A stretch of DNA of 13,473 nt from Holdemanella sp. (GTDB taxonomy: Bacteria > Bacillota_I > Bacilli_A > Erysipelotrichales > Erysipelotrichaceae). A program made the translations under genes and the position numbers. The stretch spans positions 1-13,473 of the forward strand of contig JABUSD010000058.1 in the NCBI GenBank assembly GCA_021442845.1, given 5' to 3'. Shown here one piece after another: positions 7,179 to 13,473 of this stretch. Position 1 is the stretch's first letter; each line of letters begins with the position of its first letter. The notes beneath the pieces are model-generated. The model worked only from the letters and a program-made list of their open reading frames with translations. It was not told the origin of the DNA and ran no database searches.

Positions 7179-7952
7179 TTATATCCATCCAAATTGCTTG
7201 CATGCCTTGTAGATTCCATCGTCTACATTTGTATCGGTTACATAAGATGCCTTTTCTTTAAGTTCATCACAGGCATTTCCCATCGCAATACTTGTCCACT
7301 TTTCATCAAACATGACTAAATCATTATAGTCATCGCCAAATACGACAACATCTTTTATATCAGCGTTAAGATATTTCATCATATTTTCAATACCTTCTTT
7401 TTTCGCATCATACTGAAACATCAGATATTCAGGAACAAAACGTAAGTTGCCTAATGTATTCACAAGGGTTAATTTATGCTGATCTTCTTTGGAGATGCTT
7501 AGATAAATTTTAAATATCTCTGGTAATGCATCATAATCCAGGGATGGATCAATGATATATTCGGTTGGCTCCTGTCTAGGACCGACCTGTTGTCTGAATA
7601 AATTATTCTTAGAATAGCACTTAATGGAATCATCCAACATCAATAGAATACCGATGTTGTTTGCTTCTGCCTCTTTGATGATTGCCTTTGCTTTTTCTAG
7701 ATTTAATGGTGTATTGACAACAAGCTTATCATCAATGACAAGTCCACCACCACCGCAGCATACCATATTATGAAGGTTTATCTCATCCATGAATTTACGA
7801 GCCTTATAATGGGCTCTACCTGTAGCAATCGCAACAAAATGCCCGTTGGCTTCCAGTTCTTTAAGTGCCTGTTGTGCACTAGGAACAATTTTTTTGGTCT
7901 TATTATCCGTTAATGTTCCATCAATATCAAAAAAGAAATATTTCTTATTCAT
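7179..7952 (-). CDS. Cof-type HAD-IIB family phosphatase
   Basis: Predicted cytoplasmic, Mg2+-dependent sugar-phosphate or phosphometabolite phosphatase of 257 residues. Motif I is FFFDIDGTLTD with nucleophile D9 and acid/base D11, motif II is ATGR with T44, motif III is the lysine of AKKEG (about K185), and motif IV is GDDYND at 206-211. The cap between about 75 and 180 is the type IIB insertion expected of the Cof/YbiV/YidA group. Substrates of this group vary widely and cannot be assigned here. The frame opens six codons earlier (7970), but the ATG at 7952 has a GGAGG site seven bases upstream, and the earlier ATG would sit almost at the predicted transcription start. It is transcribed divergently from the 5'-nucleotidase gene. 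Shared phosphate-ester chemistry with that neighbour is suggestive but not proof of a link. Confidence 0.92.
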   Translation of the reverse strand: MNKKYFFFDIDGTLTDNKTKKIVPSAQQALKELEANGHFVAIATGRAHYKARKFMDEINLHNMVCCGGGGLVIDDKLVVNTPLNLEKAKAIIKEAEANNIGILLMLDDSIKCYSKNNLFRQQVGPRQEPTEYIIDPSLDYDALPEIFKIYLSISKEDQHKLTLVNTLGNLRFVPEYLMFQYDAKKEGIENMMKYLNADIKDVVVFGDDYNDLVMFDEKWTSIAMGNACDELKEKASYVTDTNVDDGIYKACKQFGWI

Positions 7953-7959
7953 TGTATTT

Positions 7960-7964
7960 CCTCC
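7960..7964 (-). promoter_or_regulatory. Ribosome binding site that fixes the HAD start
   Basis: GGAGG on the minus strand, seven bases before the ATG at 7952. It overlaps the codons that would be translated if 7970 were the start. Confidence 0.8.
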
Positions 7965-7979
7965 GTACATATTAAATAA

Positions 7980-8007
7980 ATTGTACTATTGATTCTATAT
8001 ATGTCAA
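7980..8007 (-). promoter_or_regulatory. Sigma-A-type promoter of the HAD gene
   Basis: On the minus strand, a consensus TTGACA (8002-8007) and TACAAT (7980-7985) are 16 bases apart. Transcription would start near 7973, about 20 bases before the ATG. The -35 overlaps the -35 region of the divergent promoter. Confidence 0.8.
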
Positions 8008-8030
8008 ATCATGCAAGAATACACTATACT
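8002..8030 (+). promoter_or_regulatory. Probable promoter of the 5'-nucleotidase gene
   Basis: A -10 TATACT lies at 8025-8030. The best-placed -35 (8002-8007) reads TGTCAA and is weak. It is exactly the reverse complement of the HAD gene's TTGACA, so both polymerases would contact the same bases. Confidence 0.55.
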
Positions 8031-8052
8031 ATAAGAAAGAGGAGAATTATTT

Positions 8053-9810
8053 ATGAAAAAGAAATTAATCTATGCATGTATCGCATGCATACTTGTGCTT
8101 GTGGCTGTTTATGCTTTATTTCCGTTTAATAAACCAATGGAAAAGAAAGGGGATATCACAATTCTCTACACAAATGATATTCATGCCAATATCAATAATC
8201 AGGAAGAATATGAGGATGGAACAAGTACTATGCTATTGACATATTCAAAGGTAGCTGCAATGAAGGATGCCTATGAAAAAGAAGGAAAGAACGTTGTCCT
8301 TGTTGATGCTGGAGATCATATTCAGGGAACAGCATATGGTTCTTTTGATGAAGGGCAATCCATTGTAGAAATCATGGAAGAGGCTGATTATGATGTCGCT
8401 ATTCCAGGAAATCATGAGTTTGATTATGGAATGAATCCGTTTATGGAAGTTACAGAGGAAGCAGATTATCCATATATTTCATGTAATTTTAAATCATTAA
8501 AGGATAATAAGCTGGTTTTTCCAGAATATGTAATCTTAGAAAGAAAGGATGTCAAAATTGCCTTTGTTGGGATTACGACACCTGATGCAATCGCATCTTC
8601 TCCAAAAAGCTTCAAGGATGAAGATGGAAATTATATCTATGATTTTTATGGGGGAACGACAGGAGATGCCCTTTATAAACAAGTTCAGCAGGCAGTGGAT
8701 GAAGTAAGGGCAAAGTCAAACTATGTTATTATATTGGCTCATACAGGAACGGAAATGAATGTAGCGCCATTTCGAAGTACAGATATCATTGCCAATGTTT
8801 CTGGTATAGATGCCTATATTGATGGACATTCCCACTATACAATGGAATCGGAAATTGTAAAGGATAAAGATGGAAAAGATGTTGTGTTAACCCAGACAGG
8901 ATGTTATTTGAAAACAGTGGGTGTCATGACAATTCATGATGGGGAAATATCAACACAGCTTGTTAGTGAATACAATGAAATCGATGAAGAAGTAAGAGAA
9001 GAGGAAATCGAAACTATTGATGTTGTAAACAAGGCATTAGGAAAGACAATTGCTTCTTTAAATACCGATATGTGGATTACCAATCCAGAGGATGAAAATG
9101 AGAGGATTGTTCGAAGAATGGAGACAAATCTATCCGATCTGGTAGCGGATTCAATCTATTATCAGTTTAATGAAGAATTGAAACAGCCATGTGATGTCGC
9201 ATGGGTCAATGGCGGTGGTGTAAGAAGCAATATCAAAAAAGGCGATTTCACCTATATGGATGCGAAAACTGTACAGCCCTTTGGCAATATAATCTGCTTA
9301 GTTGAAGCATCGGGACAACAGATAGTGGATGCTTTAGAAGCAGAGAGTAAAACATTAGGTAAAGTTGATGAAGAAGGTAAAAAATCAGAACCAGGTTTAC
9401 TTCATACATCTGGATTAAAATATACAATTGATACAAGCATTGAATGCACAGCAACCTTTGATGAAAATGGTGTTTATATGAAAGCACCGACAGGGGAATA
9501 TCGTGTAAGGGATGTACAGATCTACAATCGTGAAACGAATCAATATGAACCAATTGATTTGAAGAAGACATATCGCATTGGAAGCATCAATTATCTGGTA
9601 TGTAATGGTGGTGATGGGTTAGGTGAAATCTTTAAAGATTGTAAGGTCATTGTTGATTATGTAAGTGAAGATTATCTGACTTTAAGCAAATATGTACAGG
9701 CTTTTGAAAATGGACAGATTGAATCAAAATATTCGCCATTGAACAAATACAGCAATTTCTTATTGGATTATGAAAATCCATATGGAGCTGGAAGAATTAC
9801 AATTAAATAA
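8053..9810 (+). CDS. Secreted or membrane-anchored 5'-nucleotidase / 2',3'-cyclic phosphodiesterase
   Basis: A two-domain enzyme predicted to remove phosphate from extracellular nucleotides, giving nucleosides for uptake. The N-terminus MKKK plus a hydrophobic stretch to about residue 24 is a signal peptide or signal anchor. No clear lipobox and no LPXTG are present, so retention by the anchor is likely. The metallophosphoesterase domain shows the metal ligands in NDIH (D42, H44), GDH (D88), GNHEFD (N120, H121), LAH (H230) and GHSH (H259, H261). The C-terminal 5'-nucleotidase domain carries NGGGVR (386-391) and, nearer the end, CNGGDG, part of the substrate-binding face. Length (585) is normal for the family. 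An AAAGAGGAG site lies eight bases before the ATG. No terminator is seen before the next gene, so some read-through into the GH1 gene is possible. Confidence 0.93.
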   Translation: MKKKLIYACIACILVLVAVYALFPFNKPMEKKGDITILYTNDIHANINNQEEYEDGTSTMLLTYSKVAAMKDAYEKEGKNVVLVDAGDHIQGTAYGSFDEGQSIVEIMEEADYDVAIPGNHEFDYGMNPFMEVTEEADYPYISCNFKSLKDNKLVFPEYVILERKDVKIAFVGITTPDAIASSPKSFKDEDGNYIYDFYGGTTGDALYKQVQQAVDEVRAKSNYVIILAHTGTEMNVAPFRSTDIIANVSGIDAYIDGHSHYTMESEIVKDKDGKDVVLTQTGCYLKTVGVMTIHDGEISTQLVSEYNEIDEEVREEEIETIDVVNKALGKTIASLNTDMWITNPEDENERIVRRMETNLSDLVADSIYYQFNEELKQPCDVAWVNGGGVRSNIKKGDFTYMDAKTVQPFGNIICLVEASGQQIVDALEAESKTLGKVDEEGKKSEPGLLHTSGLKYTIDTSIECTATFDENGVYMKAPTGEYRVRDVQIYNRETNQYEPIDLKKTYRIGSINYLVCNGGDGLGEIFKDCKVIVDYVSEDYLTLSKYVQAFENGQIESKYSPLNKYSNFLLDYENPYGAGRITIK

Positions 9811-9817
9811 AATAATA

Positions 9818-9831
9818 TGTAAACGTTTTCA
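9818..9831 (+). promoter_or_regulatory. cre operator (CcpA catabolite-repression site)
   Basis: TGTAAACGTTTTCA matches the Bacillota cre consensus TGWNANCGNTNWCA at every specified position and is nearly palindromic. It ends 11 bases before the -10 of the GH1 gene, so it covers the -35 region. Binding there by CcpA should repress 6-phospho-beta-glucosidase expression when a preferred sugar is present. Confidence 0.85.
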
Positions 9832-9842
9832 ATTATTTTTAG

Positions 9843-9848
9843 TATAAT
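9843..9848 (+). promoter_or_regulatory. -10 element of the GH1 gene
   Basis: Perfect TATAAT about 30 bases before the ATG at 9878. The -35 region has no good hexamer and is occupied by the cre site. An AAGGAG ribosome binding site follows, nine bases before the ATG. Confidence 0.65.
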
Positions 9849-9877
9849 AAGAGTACATAAAAAAGGAGAAAGTAATT

Positions 9878-11341
9878 ATGGCATTTAAAAAGAATTTTTT
9901 CTGGGGTGGTGCTATTGCGGCTAATCAGGCAGAAGGTGCCTGGAATGTAGATGGTCGTGGTATGGCCAAAACAGATGTAACAACAGGAGGATCTGTAAAG
10001 GCACCTCGTATGGTTACGTATGTAGATAAGGATGGAAACAAGTGCAAAGCACCAAGTCATCATTTTACATTACCAGATGGAGCACATTATCAGGTGTTTG
10101 AGGATGAATTATATCCTAACCATGATGCGATTGATTTCTATCATCACTACAAGGAAGATATTGCCCTTTTGAAAGAAATGGGATTCACAATGTTCCGTTT
10201 ATCTATTTCATGGTCTCGTATCTATCCAACTGGAGAAGAAGATAAACCAAATCAGGCTGGTATTGACTACTATCGCAGTGTATTTGAAGAATTAAAGAAG
10301 AATGGAATTGAACCATTGGTATCTATCTGGCATTTTGATACGCCATTAGCCCTTGAAGAAAAATATGGGGACTGGCTAGATCGTCGATATATCGATCTAT
10401 ATGAAAAGTATGTAAGAACTATCTTTACAGAATTTAAGGGATTGGTACACTACTGGTTAACTTTCAATGAAATCAACAACACGATTAACTTCTTACCAGA
10501 TACAGCTTCTGATGAAGATTTCCAGAATGCATATCAGCACTTACACTATCAGTTTGTTGCCAGTGCTAGAGCTGTAAGAATCGGTCATGAAATCGATCCT
10601 GAAAATATGATGGGATGTATGATCTGTGGTATTACTTACTATCCATTGACACCAGATCCAAAGGATATCCTACACTGCCAGCATACTTGGGAAAAAGGTA
10701 TCTTCTATAGTGGAGACGTTCAATGTTTAGGTAAATATCCTACATATGCGAAGCGTTTATGGGATGAACACAATGTAAAATTGGATATCACAGAACAGGA
10801 TATTGAAGAATTAGCACAAGGTAAGATGGATATGTATACATTCTCTTACTACATGACACAGGCTGTCACAACACATAAGAATGATGATGTTGTTGGTGGA
10901 AACATGAGTTTTGGTGTTCGTAACCCATATCTAACATATTCTGATTGGGGATGGGCTCTTGATCCAGATGGATTACAATACTATCTTGAAATGATTTATA
11001 ACCGTTATGAAATTCCTCTAATGGTAGTAGAAAATGGTTTAGGTGCATTTGACACAGTGGAAGAAGATGGTTCTATTCATGATCCATACCGTGTTGATTA
11101 TCATAGAGCACACATCAAAGCTATGGATGTCGCTGTAGAAAACGGTGTTGATCTAATCGCTTATACAACTTGGGGATGCATTGACTTAGTATCGGCTGGT
11201 ACAGGTGAAATGCGTAAGCGTTATGGATTTATCTATGTTGATAAACATGATGATGGAACAGGAACTTTCGAAAGAAAGAGAAAAGACAGTTTCTATTGGT
11301 ATAAGAAGGTTTGTGAATCAAACGGAGCTGATTTAGACTAA
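9878..11341 (+). CDS. GH1 6-phospho-beta-glucosidase
   Basis: Predicted cytoplasmic enzyme that splits phosphorylated beta-glucosides (cellobiose-6-P, arbutin/salicin-6-P type) into glucose-6-phosphate plus glucose or aglycone. The 487 residues match the family length. The acid/base glutamate is E198 in TFNEIN and the nucleophile is E385 in VVENGLG. The phosphate-binding signature that separates 6-phospho-glycosidases from plain beta-glucosidases is present: WGCIDLVSAGTGEMRKRYGF, with S439, K447 and Y449. The N-terminus FFWGGAIAANQAEGAW is typical of BglA-type enzymes. It is controlled by the cre site just upstream and closed by a strong terminator. No PTS permease or BglG/LicT antiterminator is adjacent; the next gene is a ROK kinase, which could supply its phosphorylated substrate. 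6-phospho-beta-galactosidase is less likely, given the BglA-like W-G-C-I-D-L motif. Confidence 0.94.
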   Translation: MAFKKNFFWGGAIAANQAEGAWNVDGRGMAKTDVTTGGSVKAPRMVTYVDKDGNKCKAPSHHFTLPDGAHYQVFEDELYPNHDAIDFYHHYKEDIALLKEMGFTMFRLSISWSRIYPTGEEDKPNQAGIDYYRSVFEELKKNGIEPLVSIWHFDTPLALEEKYGDWLDRRYIDLYEKYVRTIFTEFKGLVHYWLTFNEINNTINFLPDTASDEDFQNAYQHLHYQFVASARAVRIGHEIDPENMMGCMICGITYYPLTPDPKDILHCQHTWEKGIFYSGDVQCLGKYPTYAKRLWDEHNVKLDITEQDIEELAQGKMDMYTFSYYMTQAVTTHKNDDVVGGNMSFGVRNPYLTYSDWGWALDPDGLQYYLEMIYNRYEIPLMVVENGLGAFDTVEEDGSIHDPYRVDYHRAHIKAMDVAVENGVDLIAYTTWGCIDLVSAGTGEMRKRYGFIYVDKHDDGTGTFERKRKDSFYWYKKVCESNGADLD

Positions 11342-11346
11342 TTATG

Positions 11347-11373
11347 GATGCAGTTTTAAACTGCATCTTTTTC
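11347..11373 (+). terminator. Rho-independent terminator of the GH1 gene
   Basis: GATGCAG (11347-11353) pairs with CTGCATC (11361-11367), with further A-T pairs closing the loop, and is followed by TTTTT. It separates the GH1 transcript from the ROK gene. Confidence 0.88.
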
Positions 11374-11405
11374 GTAAACTTTCGTTATAAATGTTTAATT
11401 AAGTA

Positions 11406-11414
11406 TGTTATTAT
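11406..11414 (+). promoter_or_regulatory. Possible extended -10 promoter of the ROK gene
   Basis: TGTTATTAT fits an extended -10 (TG-n-TATTAT) and resembles the TGTTATAAT of the lipid-kinase promoter downstream. No -35 hexamer is convincing. It would give a leader of about 70 bases. Confidence 0.4.
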
Positions 11415-11444
11415 ATGGATAGAAACATTTACTTGAGTAAAAGG

Positions 11445-11500
11445 AAAGGAGTCGGATGATTCTAAAAAAGGAATTATCCCATAATAAAGTATGTATTTAG
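11445..11500 (+). promoter_or_regulatory. Structured leader of the ROK gene: distant Shine-Dalgarno, 14-codon frame and hairpin
   Basis: The only strong Shine-Dalgarno, AAAGGAG (11445-11451), is 39 bases before the ROK ATG (11491) but four bases before another ATG (11456) that opens a 14-codon frame ending at 11498-11500, just inside the ROK gene. A nine-pair hairpin with one G-U joins GGATGATTC (11454-11462) to GAATTATCC (11471-11479). If folded, it hides the first ATG and brings the Shine-Dalgarno to an effective distance of about 13 bases from the ROK ATG. Which alternative is used cannot be told from sequence. Confidence 0.45.
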
Positions 11501-12387
11501 GAATAGACATGGGTGGTACTTTTGTAAAGTATGCATTATTAAGTGATGATGGTGAATTTTTAGAAAAGGGTAAAATTCCAACAATTGTAGATGATAAGGA
11601 TGCTTGTTTGAAATCGTTGCAGGAGCTATATCTAAAGTATAAGTCAAAAGGAATTAAAGGAATCGCAATGAGCGTACCTGGTTTAATCGATGTGGAAAAA
11701 GGTATTATGCAGACATCAGGAGCTATCCTTTGTTTAACAGGGGTTCATATGGCAGAAGAATTATCGGCATTATGCGATGGTGTTAATGTTTCTGTAGAAA
11801 ACGATGGAAAAGCAGCTGCGTTAGCAGAAGCTTGGAAAGGGGCAGCCAAAGATGTTCCGAACTGCTGTGTATTAGGTTTTGGAACAGGTATTGCCGGGGC
11901 AACCATTCTAAATAAAAAGGCAGTACGTGGAAATCATTTGATTGCAGGTGAAGCAAGTCTTTTCCCAATCCCTACAGATTATAAAACTGTAACGCCAACC
12001 TATATGGCTATGAAATATTCAACAGCGACTGTTGTATCAAGAGCAGAAAAAGCATTAGGTATTCCTAAAGGGGAATATGATGGAATCAAGTTAATGGATG
12101 ATTATCGTGCTGGAAATGAAATTATTGTGGATATCTGTGAAGACTGGTTCTACAACATTGCGGTAATGTGCTATCAGTTATCATTGATTGCAGATCCTGA
12201 TGTAATCTGTATTGGTGGTGGTATTAGTGCAGACCCAATGTTTATTGAAGGAATTCAGAAATACGTTCACCTGATTAAAGAAAAAGGAATCGCATTCATT
12301 GAACCAAAGGTTGTTGAATGTGCATTCAGAAATGACTCTAATATCTTAGGGGCTTTGTTCAACTACAAACAATTATATGAAGCATAA
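11491..12387 (+). CDS. ROK-family sugar kinase, possibly a BglK-like beta-glucoside kinase
   Basis: Predicted cytoplasmic ATP-dependent kinase of a hexose or beta-glucoside, 298 residues. The ASKHA phosphate loop is GIDMGGT (4-10), the catalytic aspartate is D105 in ENDGKAA, and GTGIAGA (131-137) is the second phosphate-binding loop. The usual ROK zinc site (E-x-G-H followed by CxCGxxGC) is missing: after GE at 153-154 the sequence runs ASLFPI and no cysteine cluster follows. The start is forced, because an in-frame TAA sits at 11485-11487, and MYLGIDMGGT is the normal ROK beginning. No Shine-Dalgarno stands at normal distance. Position next to a 6-phospho-beta-glucosidase, and a length like that of known beta-glucoside kinases, favour that role. 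Glucokinase and amino-sugar kinases are alternatives, and some ROK proteins are also regulators, but no helix-turn-helix domain is present here. Confidence 0.87.
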   Translation: MYLGIDMGGTFVKYALLSDDGEFLEKGKIPTIVDDKDACLKSLQELYLKYKSKGIKGIAMSVPGLIDVEKGIMQTSGAILCLTGVHMAEELSALCDGVNVSVENDGKAAALAEAWKGAAKDVPNCCVLGFGTGIAGATILNKKAVRGNHLIAGEASLFPIPTDYKTVTPTYMAMKYSTATVVSRAEKALGIPKGEYDGIKLMDDYRAGNEIIVDICEDWFYNIAVMCYQLSLIADPDVICIGGGISADPMFIEGIQKYVHLIKEKGIAFIEPKVVECAFRNDSNILGALFNYKQLYEA

Positions 12388-12413
12388 GCTATGGGAAATT
12401 CCATAGCTTTTTT
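12387..12413 (+). terminator. Rho-independent terminator of the ROK gene
   Basis: AGCTATGG (12387-12394) pairs with CCATAGCT (12401-12408) around a six-base loop and runs into T residues to 12413. The stem begins on the last base of the ROK stop codon. Confidence 0.87.
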
Positions 12414-12417
12414 AAAG

Positions 12418-12444
12418 TTGATGAAACAATACTTGTGTTATAAT
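12418..12444 (+). promoter_or_regulatory. Extended -10 promoter of the lipid-kinase gene
   Basis: TGTTATAAT (12436-12444) is a full extended -10. A TTGATG (12418-12423) lies 15 bases upstream as a possible -35. Transcription would begin about seven bases past the -10, at or within a base or two of the ATG at 12451. Confidence 0.7.
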
Positions 12445-12450
12445 ACTTTT

Positions 12451-13368
12451 ATGCAGAAGAAATTGTTATTATTAATGAACCCATACTCAGGGGTAGGAAA
12501 AGGAAAAGAATATCTTTATGATATCGTTCATACCTTATCTTTAGGAGATTATGAAGTGACCGTCTTTCCAATTGATCCAAAAAATGGATTGGAACCAGAT
12601 ACATTTGTAAAAGAAAAAGGGAATGAATTTGATATGATTGTTTGTTACGGAGGCGATGGAACCTTAAATCATTTAGTGAACGCTATCTGTATTGCAGGCA
12701 TTGATAAACCAATAGGGTATATTCCAGGAGGAAGTACAAACGATTTTTCAAAGAACTTTGAAGATAATCTAACAGTAGAAAAAATCTGTGAAAATATTGT
12801 AAAAGGGGAAGAATTTGCCTACGATGTTGGAAAACTAAACAATCAGTATTTTAATTACATTGCAGCTTTTGGTGCATTCACGGAAATTTCTTATTCAACC
12901 GATCAGGAAATTAAGAATATCTTTGGACATGGTGCCTATGTCATGTATGCGATTGGGACTTTAGGAAACAATTTATCCTATCGTAGACATGTTGTTATTG
13001 AACATGATGGCATCAAAGAAGAAGGTGACTATATCTATGTAGGTATTTCAAATTCTCCTTCAGTAGGAGGATTTAGAGTCCCTTATAGTGATAATATGAA
13101 ATTGAATGATGGATTATTTGAAGTGCTGCTTGTATCGGCACCAAATTCACCGATTGATTTTGCAACAGTGGGTGGGGATCTAGCATCAGAAAGAACAGAC
13201 AGCAAATATATCCGAACATTCCAGGCAAAGGAAATTTCATTCAGCTGTGATAAATCAGTCCATTGGACAATTGATGGTGAATATGCTGGTGAAATTAATG
13301 AAGGAACAATTTCAATCATTCCTGAGCGAATTCGAATTATGGTTGGTAAGCAAAAAAAGAGTTCATGA
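12451..13368 (+). CDS. Diacylglycerol kinase-family lipid kinase (DagK/YegS-like)
   Basis: Predicted ATP-dependent lipid kinase, soluble but membrane-associating, that would phosphorylate diacylglycerol (or a related lipid) to phosphatidate and recycle it into phospholipid or lipoteichoic acid turnover. The 305 residues are typical. Seen in order: LLLLMNPYSGVGKGK at the N-terminus, the nucleotide-binding CYGGDGTLN (66-73), the PGGSTNDFSKN loop (92-102) and a C-terminal WTIDGEYAG segment of the beta-sandwich domain. I place the start at 12451. The frame opens at 12391, but that ATG lies in the ROK terminator stem, and an ATG at 12421 lies upstream of the promoter -10. No Shine-Dalgarno precedes 12451. 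The substrate could instead be a sphingoid or undecaprenol-type lipid, which the family motifs do not resolve. Confidence 0.9.
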   Translation: MQKKLLLLMNPYSGVGKGKEYLYDIVHTLSLGDYEVTVFPIDPKNGLEPDTFVKEKGNEFDMIVCYGGDGTLNHLVNAICIAGIDKPIGYIPGGSTNDFSKNFEDNLTVEKICENIVKGEEFAYDVGKLNNQYFNYIAAFGAFTEISYSTDQEIKNIFGHGAYVMYAIGTLGNNLSYRRHVVIEHDGIKEEGDYIYVGISNSPSVGGFRVPYSDNMKLNDGLFEVLLVSAPNSPIDFATVGGDLASERTDSKYIRTFQAKEISFSCDKSVHWTIDGEYAGEINEGTISIIPERIRIMVGKQKKSS

Positions 13369-13385
13369 TGAAGAACTCTTTTTTT
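13352..13385. terminator. Bidirectional terminator between the lipid kinase and tRNA-Thr
   Basis: A 13-bp stem pairs AAAAAAAGAGTTC (13352-13364) with GAACTCTTTTTTT (13373-13385) around an eight-base loop. A-run and T-run flank it, so it works from either side. The lipid-kinase TGA (13366-13368) is inside the loop. Confidence 0.9.
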
Positions 13386-13396
13386 TATGGATAAAG

Positions 13397-13471
13397 TGGT
13401 GCCGGATATAGGATTCGAACCTACGACCTACTCATTACGAATGAGTTGCACTACCCCTGTGCTAATCCGGC
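13397..13471 (-). tRNA. tRNA-Thr (anticodon CGT), complete with encoded CCA
   Basis: On the minus strand the 75-base gene folds fully: acceptor stem GCCGGAT/ATCCGGC, D-stem GCAC/GTGC with a GG-containing loop, anticodon stem ACTCA/TGAGT with loop TTCGTAA, and T-arm with TTCGAAT. The anticodon CGT (13437-13439 on the plus strand reads acg) decodes ACG, so it carries threonine. The discriminator is A and CCA is encoded (13397-13399). The 5' end is two bases from the window edge, so its promoter and any tRNA cluster lie outside. Confidence 0.95.
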
Positions 13472-13473
13472 AT

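Noticed and set aside
8072..8090. Perfect inverted repeat ATGCATG / CATGCAT in the start of the nucleotidase gene
   Set aside because: It lies in codons for the signal segment (YACIAC) and arises from repeated TGC/GCA codons; no regulatory context supports it.
11463..11490. A-AAA-AAG slippery heptamer in the 14-codon leader frame, suggesting programmed -1 frameshifting into the ROK gene
   Set aside because: The -1 frame meets TAA at 11485-11487, before the ROK ATG, so a frameshifted product cannot be fused to the kinase.
12391..12450. Upstream in-frame extension of the lipid kinase (ATG at 12391 or 12421)
   Set aside because: 12391 is in the ROK terminator stem, 12421 lies upstream of the -10 element, and the added residues are not like the family N-terminus.

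Overview
The window is about 13.5 kb of AT-rich chromosome from a low-GC Gram-positive bacterium (Bacillota). The evidence is the AGGAGG-type ribosome binding sites, TTGACA/TATAAT-type promoters, a CcpA-type cre operator, compact hairpin/U-tract terminators, and a surface enzyme ending in choline-binding-type repeats. A gut-associated member of the Erysipelotrichia is my best guess, but that is a judgement from overall flavour and not from a marker gene.

Layout. (1) Positions 2-3553 (+): the 3' part of a gene for a large secreted or surface GH32 fructan hydrolase. Its catalytic domain is followed by an Ig-like domain, a concanavalin/LamG-like domain, a small Cys/His motif and 18 cell-wall-binding repeats. 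The reading frame is open to the left edge, so the true N-terminus lies outside the window. (2) Positions 3643-7952 (-): a leftward block with a RimJ/RimL-type GNAT acetyltransferase, a decayed small gene with an in-frame TAG, a DegV/FakB fatty-acid-binding protein, a two-gene unit (DUF3237-like protein and alpha/beta-hydrolase), and a Cof-type HAD phosphatase. (3) From 8053 rightward (+): a membrane-anchored 5'-nucleotidase/cyclic phosphodiesterase, a GH1 6-phospho-beta-glucosidase under a cre site, a ROK-family sugar kinase and a diacylglycerol-kinase-family lipid kinase. (4) The right edge holds a complete tRNA-Thr(CGT) on the minus strand, facing the lipid kinase across a two-way terminator.

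How they fit together. The carbohydrate genes suggest a saccharolytic lifestyle: fructan cleavage outside the cell, and hydrolysis of phosphorylated beta-glucosides inside it. The ROK kinase next to the GH1 enzyme could supply the phosphorylated substrate (inference), because no PTS transporter is visible here. DegV (fatty-acid activation) and the DagK-like kinase are both membrane-lipid functions but are not in one operon. Most genes are single transcription units with their own promoter and terminator; only the esterase/DUF3237 pair is clearly an operon.

I found no mobile element, CRISPR array, phage module or defence system. The most unusual points are regulatory: a lipid-kinase mRNA that looks leaderless, a ROK kinase whose Shine-Dalgarno is separated from its start by a hairpin, and near-identical 180-bp tandem repeats in the fructanase gene.
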